Assembly: GCF_002197755.1 (NCBI RefSeq)
Contig: NZ_NHOT01000003.1
Location: 744,001 to 808,000, forward strand
Origin: Pedobacter sp. AJM
Lineage (GTDB): Bacteria > Bacteroidota > Bacteroidia > Sphingobacteriales > Sphingobacteriaceae
Reading direction: 5' to 3'
DNA: 64,000 nucleotides
The first letter of the stretch is position 1; every line of letters begins with the position of its first letter. Positions 47,401 to 53,309 of the stretch are shown here, piece by piece. The translations under genes and the position numbers were made by a program. The notes under the pieces are model-generated. The model searched no databases. It saw nothing but the letters and a program-made list of their open reading frames with translations, and was not told the DNA's origin.

Positions 47401-47521
47401 GGGGCGGTGGTTCTACCTGGGCAAAAAGCTTGCTGGAAAAAGACAGCAGCAGAAAAGAAAAAATCAGGCTGGCTTTTAGAATATACGCTATATACTTTTT
47501 CTTATGGAGAAATATTTCCAT
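44402..47521 (-). CDS. SusC/RagA-family TonB-linked receptor, first gene of the sulfur operon
   Basis: 1039-aa outer-membrane TonB-dependent transporter. A long signal sequence (to about residue 34, KLFAQ) is followed by the CarboxypepD_reg-like domain (about 45-122, LQGMVIDSASKQPLPGVVVR). Next are the TonB box LNDVVVVGYGKQTRKSLTGA, the plug (AEQLQGKAPGLQVSTSTGVP, MFIRIRGTTSINASNDPLYL, LKDADATAIYGARAANGVIV) and the barrel, ending FQIGANITF. No STN domain. It leads an operon of nine genes with gaps of 3-28 bp. Upstream are a consensus promoter, an operator-like palindrome and a structured leader of about 290 nt. Confidence 0.94.
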   Translation of the reverse strand: MEIFLHKKKYIAYILKASLIFSFLLLSFSSKLFAQVEPPPLINSNLQGMVIDSASKQPLPGVVVRIKGVTHSVSTDGEGKFIFVTGQKLPYTLILSSVGYETKELVVSTSPVTIRLKETNSQLNDVVVVGYGKQTRKSLTGAVSTIAVDEVRTKPTATFAEQLQGKAPGLQVSTSTGVPGDGMFIRIRGTTSINASNDPLYLIDGVYVNSGSLQRITTQGQANNPLSDINPDDIESVTVLKDADATAIYGARAANGVIVITTKRGKYNTGPKVSLSAYVGTAKTPKLWDLVTGPQHAELVNEFYRNSNADAIAIAAANGTNPATTYRFQPFRALTDNPTASPAPRGLPQDQSTYDRLGKAFRTGFLQNYDVSVSGGNDKTTYYIGGGLNKQEATLKTNDFRRGSFKINLDQKIGDFITIGTSNILTQTYRTNARVGDGPQGGILQSALHTPTYLPEVNADGTPGKWAGFDNLDVLLANTNMNSTSNRLISNVYGEVKILKDLTFKTSWSVDYNQYDEYQYWNSLTNLGIANRNLGTNSVSNNTIWTNEQTLNYTHTFGDHSFGALIGNSLQGAVSKQVLAQGTNFPNDSFQQIASAATTTSSASESKYTLSSFFARLNYNYAGKYYAVFSVRGDGSSRFGTNHQWGYFPSAGVSWRINKENFLKDVAVISDLKLRGSIGITGNQNGINDFASRGLWGAGANYQDNPGTIASQLANPDLKWESTRQTNIGLDLSLFKDRLTISGDVYEKYTSNLLLNLPLASSKGFSSILTNAGEMSNKGFEFNVSSVNLDQAFKWSTNFNISRNINKIEQLPTQVVAAYAAQRMVQGLSMYTFFVYNQLYVDPQTGSAVYEDADKNGVINANDIVPVGNALPKFNGGLTNNFSYKGFDLSVFFNFVYGNKVYNNNHYFLEGGGTRDANRAMDVYQLDRWQQPGDITDMPRLTAFGQNYTISPTSRNIEDGSFIRLSNVTLGYNIPKSITKKVKMSAVRIYASGSNLALWTKYKGPDPEINVSSSATVLGYDLGTPPVPRTFQIGANITF

Positions 47522-47612
47522 ATTTAAACTGGTTTTATGTTAATGATTATCATTGAATAAAGCTGAGCGGATATCAGTAAGTGATTGGCGTTACAGAACT
47601 GATATTCCAACT

Positions 47613-47642
47613 AACCGGTGAGGCTTCCTTGCCGGTTTTTTT
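47613..47642 (+). terminator. terminator-like hairpin on the plus strand, antisense to the sulfur-operon leader
   Basis: AACCGGTGAGG and CCTTGCCGGTT form an 11-bp stem (two G-T pairs) with a CTT loop and seven T (47636-47642). Its orientation suits plus-strand RNA, although no plus-strand gene lies upstream. Confidence 0.6.
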
Positions 47643-47717
47643 ATAAACGGTTAACTCATGGATGAAGGGATTGGATTTGTTAGGGATTGACAGATATTCA
47701 TAATGCTTTAACTTTTA

Positions 47718-47785
47718 CAGGGTTCCTGATTCATCCGTGGTATCTTCAGAGGATAGGAAGGCGGAACTAACAACTTAAGTACCTG
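47718..47785 (-). ncRNA. candidate structured leader RNA of the sulfur operon
   Basis: Coordinates are plus-strand. CAGG (47718-47721) pairs with CCTG (47782-47785). Stacked on it, GTTCC (47722-47726) pairs with GGAAC (47763-47767), and inside TATC (47741-47744) pairs with GATA (47752-47755). It lies about 200 nt upstream of the SusC start, within the predicted transcript. I do not recognise a known riboswitch class. Confidence 0.35.
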
Positions 47786-47820
47786 AGTAAGAATTGTTCG
47801 TGTGGTATTCATCGTAATGA

Positions 47821-47851
47821 CAAACGTAAAAAAAAATAGTTAATCTACAAA
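47821..47851 (-). promoter_or_regulatory. promoter of the nine-gene sulfur operon
   Basis: On the minus strand TTTG (47851-47848), 19-bp spacer, TACGTTTG (47828-47821), an exact match to the Bacteroidetes TTTG/TANNTTTG pattern. RNA should start near 47814, giving a leader of about 290 nt. Confidence 0.65.
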
Positions 47852-47872
47852 ATCGGTAGATTAACTATTTTT
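47832..47872. promoter_or_regulatory. perfect 17-bp inverted repeat over the sulfur-operon promoter, candidate operator
   Basis: Arms 47832-47848 and 47856-47872 are perfect (core AGTTAATCTAC / GTAGATTAACT), with a 7-bp centre. The repeat covers the -33 box and most of the spacer, the usual place for a repressor site. The A/T ends could also make it a bidirectional terminator, but it lies between divergent genes. Confidence 0.6.
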
Positions 47873-47944
47873 ATATATTTACAACTATCTAAATCCTTTT
47901 AGATTACTTTTGATTAGCACAATCGTATTATATTTTATATGCCA

Positions 47945-47975
47945 TTTGCGTAGTAACATACCATTTTTATCTTTG
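47945..47975 (+). promoter_or_regulatory. promoter of the HU/SPOR-ExbBD-TonB operon
   Basis: TTTG (47945-47948), 19-bp spacer, TATCTTTG (47968-47975). A second TATCTTTG at 47983-47990 may be an alternative -7. The leader to ATG 48154 is about 170 nt. Confidence 0.6.
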
Positions 47976-48153
47976 TAACCGTTATCTTTGAAAGAACGCA
48001 GCTACCAATTCTCTTAAACTGTAAAATTTGCATGGTAAAAATTATTCATTCCTCCCCTATTTCCGGGCTTTTTCAACTCACATTTTGTGAAAACAGCCTT
48101 CAAAGCAGTTTAAATGAATATCTTTTTTAATTCTAAAATAATAATTTTACAAA

Positions 48154-49884
48154 ATGGATATCTTATCATACCTTTTTGAACTCTTGCAACAACGCAAAGA
48201 AGTTGGTATTGCCGGTTTAGGAACTTTCTTTAAAAAGAAATATCCTGGCAGATACGATAAGGAAAAACAATCTTTCTTACCCCCGGGGTTTACTTTGCAC
48301 TTTACTCCTGAAGTTAAAGAAGAAAATATACTGGAAGACTATGTTGCCGCTAAAAGAAACATATCTGTCGAAAGTGCCGGGTATTACATTTCTAAATTTG
48401 TAGAAGAGACTAATCTTCGTCTGGAAGAGGAACATGAAGCCATTTTGGACCGTATTGGCAGACTTTATTTTACAGAGCATGCGGGTTTAAGTTTTGACCC
48501 TGCTGAAAACATTACCTATGGTTCTGAATTTTTTGGTCTTCCTGCACTTTCTGAAAACAACATTGAAGAAGTAAAACCAGCTGTAGACAAACCAGAGGAG
48601 GAAGTAAATAGCGAAATACCTGATAAAACGGTTACATCTTCCCCATTTGCAAATCCATCATATCAACATCCCGCAATTGAAAATATTGAACCTGATGAAG
48701 TGAAGGATGATTTTAAGCATACTTTAAAACATACCATTCCTGCTGAAGAGGTGAAGGATACACCTGAATTTATAAAGGAGCAGCATGCTGCACATCCGAA
48801 TCGTTTTGGCCATACGCCTGAAGATGAAGCAGCAGTAAAAGCCGATACAAATTTAACTCCACCAGTTTTACAACCTGAAGAAAATGAAACACCAGCTACT
48901 TCAGCAGAAAATAGTGTAATAGAAGAATCCATTGTGGAAACTCCTGAGGTGGTAAAGGCACAACATGCAGCACATCCGAATCGTTTTGGCCATACGCCTG
49001 AATCAGAAGAGGCATATAAAGAAGCCGTTCAACAGGCAAATAAAAACACTTCGCAGCTGGAAACTCCTGTTGCCATAAATACTGTGGTTCCTGATGAAAC
49101 AGCAATTTCAGAAACAGATATCCCTCAACCGGTACCTCACTCAGGTCGCTTCTCATTGAGGGCTGATGCGGATACACCTAAAACATACCTTCATCTGGAC
49201 GAAAATACAGCAGAGCCGGAACCTGTAATAGATGCGCCTTCTTTCATTAAAGCACAGCATGCCGAACATCCCAATCGCTTTGGTCACGATCCTATTCTAC
49301 CTGAGGAAGAAACACCGCAAGGCATGTCAACCTGGCTGAAAATAACGATTGCTGTATTGATTGTAATTATCGCAGTAGCCATCACCTATCTGATTAAACC
49401 AGAACTATTTACAGGCCAGATATCGCCTGCTCAACCTATTAAAACCGTTACAGACACAGCTCAGGTTACTGTTGATCCGGCAAAAGCCAGACAAGACTCT
49501 GCTGCCAAAACTGATAGCATTCTGAAAGTAAACCAGGTAAAGAAAAAAACAGATTCACTTGGTAAACTGACAGAAAAGCCAGTGGTTAAGCCTCCTGTAG
49601 AAACGCCTAAAGAAAGTCAAATCCCGGTTAATACCGGTCCGTCTACCTTTAACGTAATTGCGGCATCTTTCCAATCAGAAAAGAAAGCTTTGGTTTTTAT
49701 CAAACAAATGGAAAAAATAGGTTTGAAAGCAGAAATTGCAAAACTTCCGGGCCGTTTAAAAAAGGTAAGCATTGCAAGTTTTAAAACGCAAAAAGAAGCT
49801 GAAGTGCAAAAAGAGATTTTGCAGAAAAAACTAAAAGGAAAAGGATTTTTTGTACAACAAATATTTACCAACACACAACCATAA
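48154..49884 (+). CDS. HU-like (CCDC81-type) and SPOR domain membrane protein with repeated QHAxHPNRFGH motif
   Basis: 576-aa protein. Residues about 1-130 form the prokaryotic CCDC81-like HU region (ELLQQRKEVGIAGLGTFFKK, GYYISKFVEETNLRLEEE). A long acidic, Pro/Glu-rich linker follows, then one transmembrane helix near 392-413 (WLKITIAVLIVIIAVAITYL) and a C-terminal SPOR domain near 497-572 (FNVIAASFQSEKKALVFIKQ). SPOR binds denuded septal peptidoglycan, so the C-terminus should be periplasmic. The linker repeats QHAAHPNRFGHTPE twice and QHAEHPNRFGHDP once. The stop overlaps the exbB start, so it is co-transcribed with exbB-exbD-tonB. Division or envelope positioning is inferred. Confidence 0.85.
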   Translation: MDILSYLFELLQQRKEVGIAGLGTFFKKKYPGRYDKEKQSFLPPGFTLHFTPEVKEENILEDYVAAKRNISVESAGYYISKFVEETNLRLEEEHEAILDRIGRLYFTEHAGLSFDPAENITYGSEFFGLPALSENNIEEVKPAVDKPEEEVNSEIPDKTVTSSPFANPSYQHPAIENIEPDEVKDDFKHTLKHTIPAEEVKDTPEFIKEQHAAHPNRFGHTPEDEAAVKADTNLTPPVLQPEENETPATSAENSVIEESIVETPEVVKAQHAAHPNRFGHTPESEEAYKEAVQQANKNTSQLETPVAINTVVPDETAISETDIPQPVPHSGRFSLRADADTPKTYLHLDENTAEPEPVIDAPSFIKAQHAEHPNRFGHDPILPEEETPQGMSTWLKITIAVLIVIIAVAITYLIKPELFTGQISPAQPIKTVTDTAQVTVDPAKARQDSAAKTDSILKVNQVKKKTDSLGKLTEKPVVKPPVETPKESQIPVNTGPSTFNVIAASFQSEKKALVFIKQMEKIGLKAEIAKLPGRLKKVSIASFKTQKEAEVQKEILQKKLKGKGFFVQQIFTNTQP

Positions 49885-50591
49885 TGATTACTTTATTAAT
49901 TCAAGACACCACGCAAGCGATTCAAGACACAGCCAATGCGGTTAACCAGGCGTTAACACAACCTGCTCCGCAAGAACTTCACTTTATCGACCTTCTTTTT
50001 AAAGGCGGCTGGGTAATGATTCCGCTGGCATTTCTGGCATTTTTAGCCCTTGTTATATTTGTAGAACGTTACTTAACTATTAAAAAAGCGACAAAAGATG
50101 AAGCTAACCTTATGGGACAGATCAGGTCATATATCCATTCCGGAAATTTAGACGGGGCCATGTCGTTGCTAAAAAATAATAACTCTCCACTTTCACGCAT
50201 GTTGCAGAAAGGTTTAAAACGCATCGGTCGCCCGATTAAGGATATTGAAGGCGCCATTGAAAACGTGGGTAAATTAGAGGTTTCCAAACTGGAAAAAAAT
50301 ATCAGTATCCTCGGTATTGTTGCTGGTATTGCACCCATGCTTGGTTTCGTTGGAACCATCGTTGGGGTAATTACCATCTTTCACCAGGTATCCATTAAAG
50401 GCGCTATTGAAATTGGTACCATTTCAGGAGGTTTATATACTAAAATGATCACCTCTGCATCCGGTTTAATTATCGGTATTATTGCTTATGTGTTGTACCA
50501 CATCTTAAACATTATGGTAGAAAAAATCATCCTTAAAATGGAGACAGATGCTATTGATTTTATTGATTTATTAGAAGAACCAAGCAAATAA
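49884..50591 (+). CDS. exbB: MotA/TolQ/ExbB proton-channel family protein
   Basis: 235-aa inner-membrane protein that with ExbD converts the proton gradient into motion of a TonB-type protein. There is an N-terminal Gln/Ala-rich tail, a first helix near 38-60 (GWVMIPLAFLAFLALVIFVE) and a cytoplasmic domain. Two further helices follow (about 145-168, LGIVAGIAPMLGFVGTIVGV; about 192-215), with the family GxxPMLGFVGTVxG signature. Start and stop overlap both neighbours by 1 bp. It probably energises SusC-type receptors or envelope processes. Confidence 0.93.
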   Translation: MITLLIQDTTQAIQDTANAVNQALTQPAPQELHFIDLLFKGGWVMIPLAFLAFLALVIFVERYLTIKKATKDEANLMGQIRSYIHSGNLDGAMSLLKNNNSPLSRMLQKGLKRIGRPIKDIEGAIENVGKLEVSKLEKNISILGIVAGIAPMLGFVGTIVGVITIFHQVSIKGAIEIGTISGGLYTKMITSASGLIIGIIAYVLYHILNIMVEKIILKMETDAIDFIDLLEEPSK

Positions 50592-50992
50592 TGAATTTAC
50601 GCAAAAGAACAAAAGGAAGTGTAGAAGTACATACATCAGCACTGAACGACATTATGTTCTTTCTGATGTTGTTTTTCTTATTGGCCTCGGCTGTCGTAAA
50701 TCCACAGGTGGTTAAATTATTATTGCCACAATCTTCCAGCGGACAACAATCAACAGCAAAGAAAGCCGTAACGGTGAGTATAGACGATAAGTTCAATTAT
50801 TTCGTTGATAAGAAACCAGTAGCTGCTGAAGGCTTACAATCTGCCATTGAGGTTTACCAGAAAGCTGCGCCTGATATGACGATCGTTTTATATGTGGCAA
50901 AAAATGTTCCGGCAGAAAACATCATGGTGGCTTATGATGTAGCAAACAAATTGAAATTAAAACTCGTTTTAGCTGTAGAGCCTAAAAAATAA
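50591..50992 (+). CDS. exbD: ExbD/TolR-family biopolymer transport protein
   Basis: 133-aa single-pass protein partnering ExbB. A basic N-terminus (MNLRKRTKGSVEVHTSAL) leads to the transmembrane helix with the proton-carrying Asp in NDIMFFLMLFFLLASAVV. The periplasmic domain ends YDVANKLKLKLVLAVEPKK. Normal length. It overlaps both exbB and the TonB-like gene by one base, so translation is coupled. Confidence 0.93.
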   Translation: MNLRKRTKGSVEVHTSALNDIMFFLMLFFLLASAVVNPQVVKLLLPQSSSGQQSTAKKAVTVSIDDKFNYFVDKKPVAAEGLQSAIEVYQKAAPDMTIVLYVAKNVPAENIMVAYDVANKLKLKLVLAVEPKK

Positions 50993-51810
50993 TGAATAAT
51001 ACTACAGAAGAAAATAATTATCCAAAAGCCATTGCCATTTCCAGCGGAATCATGGCTGTTTTGCTTGCGATTAGCTTTTTGATCGTGATAAATTCTTTTG
51101 AGCCCCCCGAAGAGATCGGAATGGGTGGTATGGTGGTGAACTATGGCACGGCTGAAACCGGGATGGGCGATGATTATACCAGTATTGAAGAACCTTCTGC
51201 AGATCCAAATGCCAATAATAAAGCACCTGATAAAGTTGTACCAGAAGAAAAAGTAACGGAAAATACAACGGTAGAAACCGGAGAAAAAGAAATTCAGACC
51301 CAAAACACCGAAGAAGCAATTGCTGTAAACACCAAGCCAACCAAAACGAAGGCGGCTACCCCAACCACAGCCACTGAAGATAAACCATCGAAACCAGTAG
51401 TCAATCAAAATGCACTCTATAAAGGCAAAAAAAGTACTGGTCAGGGCGGAGGAGATGGAACCGGAAATACGCCGGGTAACCAGGGTTCTGTAAATGGTGA
51501 TCCTTTAGCCAACAATTATGGTGCAGGCGGTTCGGGATTTGGTAATACACCACTCCCATTGAGGCGCTTTGCAAATTTAGAAAAACCAACAGATGATGGT
51601 CAGAAGACAGGCCGGATTGTGATCAGGGTGTATTTTAACCGGAATGGAAAAATTGTTAAGGCCACTCAAAACCTTAAGGGATCTACCACAACCGACACTG
51701 AATTGGTGAATAAATGTATTCAGGCGGTGTTAAATTCTTCAATCATTAAAGCCGAAGAAGGCGGAGATAATCAAACTGGCTTAGTTACTTTTAATTTTGG
51801 CGTAAACTAG
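50992..51810 (+). CDS. TonB/TolA-like energy transducer
   Basis: 272-aa protein. A short cytoplasmic N-terminus is followed by a transmembrane anchor (about 11-33, AIAISSGIMAVLLAISFLIV). A low-complexity Glu/Pro/Thr linker follows (rich in TEEN, KPTKTKAATPTT), then a Gly/Asn-rich stretch, and a C-terminal TonB/TolA-like domain (about 195-272, RIVIRVYFNRNGKIVKATQN, VTFNFGVN). It should reach through the periplasm to pull on outer-membrane receptors, powered by the ExbBD encoded upstream. The C-terminal domain departs from classic TonB, so TolA-type function is possible. A strong terminator follows. Confidence 0.85.
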   Translation: MNNTTEENNYPKAIAISSGIMAVLLAISFLIVINSFEPPEEIGMGGMVVNYGTAETGMGDDYTSIEEPSADPNANNKAPDKVVPEEKVTENTTVETGEKEIQTQNTEEAIAVNTKPTKTKAATPTTATEDKPSKPVVNQNALYKGKKSTGQGGGDGTGNTPGNQGSVNGDPLANNYGAGGSGFGNTPLPLRRFANLEKPTDDGQKTGRIVIRVYFNRNGKIVKATQNLKGSTTTDTELVNKCIQAVLNSSIIKAEEGGDNQTGLVTFNFGVN

Positions 51811-51846
51811 CTTTACATCACTTTAAATTTCACATATTGTAATACT

Positions 51847-51888
51847 AACACAAAAGGGCACGGATAAAATACCGTGCCCTTTTGTGTT
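51847..51888. terminator. terminator of the ExbBD-TonB operon
   Basis: 17-bp perfect inverted repeat (51847-51863 and 51872-51888, core AAAAGGGCACGG / CCGTGCCCTTTT) with an 8-nt loop; T-rich on exit. Confidence 0.9.
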
Positions 51889-51938
51889 TAGATGCTTTTT
51901 TTAAAAAGATTTCAATTTCACTTTGAATCCCCTTGATG

Positions 51939-51946
51939 TATATTTG
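51939..51946 (+). promoter_or_regulatory. -7 promoter box of folC
   Basis: TATATTTG, 4 bp before the ATG at 51951, predicting a leaderless or nearly leaderless mRNA. It rules out the in-frame upstream start at 51933. Confidence 0.55.
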
Positions 51947-51950
51947 CGCC

Positions 51951-53240
51951 ATGAATTACCAGCAGACACTTGATTTTTTATACAGTAAACTTCCCATGTT
52001 TACCCGTGTTGGCGCGTCAGCATTTAAAAAGGATTTAACCAATACCATTTTATTATGCGAAGCAATTGATCATCCGCAAAGAAAATTTAAAAGTATTCAT
52101 GTGGCTGGCACCAATGGTAAAGGTTCTACGTCGCACATGCTGGCAGCAGTGTTACAGGCACAAGGCTATAAAACAGGTTTATATACCTCACCACACCTTA
52201 AAGATTTTCGAGAGCGCATCCGGATCAATGGAAAAATGATGCCGAAGCAGGATGTGGTCGACTTTGTTACCGATCAGCGAACACTCATGGAAGACATCCA
52301 ACCCTCTTTTTTTGAAGTAACGGTAGCCATGGCTTTTGATCATTTCGCAAAAAACAAAGTAGACATTGCCGTTATTGAAGTTGGCCTGGGCGGACGTTTA
52401 GATTCTACCAACATTATCAGTCCTGAAATTTCTGTGATTACCAATATCAGCCTGGATCACATGAATATGCTTGGAAATACTATTGAAGAAATTGCCGGTG
52501 AAAAAGCAGGTATCATTAAAGCCAATACACCAGTCATTATTGGTGAAACACAAGACAAATCATCGGCTGTTTTCATTGCAAAAGCTACAGAAGCAAATGC
52601 ACCGATCGTATTTGCGGATGAGATTTTAAAGGCTGCCGATTTTGAATTAAAGGATAACCTGCTTTCCTTATCTATCCTTCGGGAAGATAAAATACAATAC
52701 AAAAATCTGCAGAGCGACCTTACTGGCTTCTATCAGCAAAAGAACATCGTGACCGTTTTGGAAGCATTGCATGTTCTTGAAAAGGAAACGGAATTCAAAA
52801 TTGCAGAAAAAAGTATTTACAAAGGACTCAAAAACGTAAAAAAATACACTGGTTTGCAGGGCCGGTGGCAAACTTTGCAAACCAGTCCGCTGGTAATTTG
52901 TGATACCGGTCACAATGAAGCCGGTATTGCAGAAGTGATGAAAAACATTCACCAAACGCCCTACGAAAAATTGCACATCGTTTTTGGAATGGTGAAGGAC
53001 AAAGATATTTCGAAGGTTTTATCACTACTGCCGCTGCAAGCTACCTATTATTTCTGTATGCCTGATTTGGAAAGAGGGTTACCTGAAGCTGAGCTGGCAG
53101 AACAGGCATCTGCATATCACCTTATGGGTAAAACATACACTTCAGTATTAGCAGCAAAGGAAGCCGCGTTAAAAAATGCAACGGTAAATGATCTGATTTA
53201 TATCGGCGGAAGCACGTTCGTAGTAGCGGAAGCGATATAA
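51951..53240 (+). CDS. folC: bifunctional dihydrofolate synthase / folylpolyglutamate synthase
   Basis: 429-aa Mur-ligase-family enzyme that adds glutamate to dihydropteroate and then to folates, using ATP, in the cytoplasm. Seen are the P-loop HVAGTNGKGSTSHMLAA at about residues 46-62, the FolC signature LYTSPHLKDFRERIRING, the Mg-binding DSTNI and LDHMNMLG regions, and the C-terminal ligase motif CDTGHNEAGI. A start at 51933 would precede the promoter box; ATG 51951 fits. It follows the ExbBD-TonB operon but has its own promoter after the terminator. Confidence 0.96.
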   Translation: MNYQQTLDFLYSKLPMFTRVGASAFKKDLTNTILLCEAIDHPQRKFKSIHVAGTNGKGSTSHMLAAVLQAQGYKTGLYTSPHLKDFRERIRINGKMMPKQDVVDFVTDQRTLMEDIQPSFFEVTVAMAFDHFAKNKVDIAVIEVGLGGRLDSTNIISPEISVITNISLDHMNMLGNTIEEIAGEKAGIIKANTPVIIGETQDKSSAVFIAKATEANAPIVFADEILKAADFELKDNLLSLSILREDKIQYKNLQSDLTGFYQQKNIVTVLEALHVLEKETEFKIAEKSIYKGLKNVKKYTGLQGRWQTLQTSPLVICDTGHNEAGIAEVMKNIHQTPYEKLHIVFGMVKDKDISKVLSLLPLQATYYFCMPDLERGLPEAELAEQASAYHLMGKTYTSVLAAKEAALKNATVNDLIYIGGSTFVVAEAI

Positions 53241-53282
53241 AAACTTTACAAAAACTTCAAAAGTTCTTCATCTTAAAATGAT

Positions 53283-53290
53283 TAATTTTG
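53283..53290 (+). promoter_or_regulatory. -7 promoter box of pafA
   Basis: TAATTTTG, 19 bp upstream of the ATG at 53310. No PHO-type repeat was recognised nearby. Confidence 0.45.
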
Positions 53291-53309
53291 GCCTTTACTA
53301 AAAAACAGA

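Noticed and set aside
47640..47820. SAM-I riboswitch before the sulfur operon
   Set aside because: Only one short stretch resembles SAM-I; the AGAGnGGnGGAGGGA and GGTGC core elements are absent.
47832..47872. Ordinary bidirectional terminator
   Set aside because: It lies between divergent genes and over a consensus promoter, so an operator is the better reading, although not proven.
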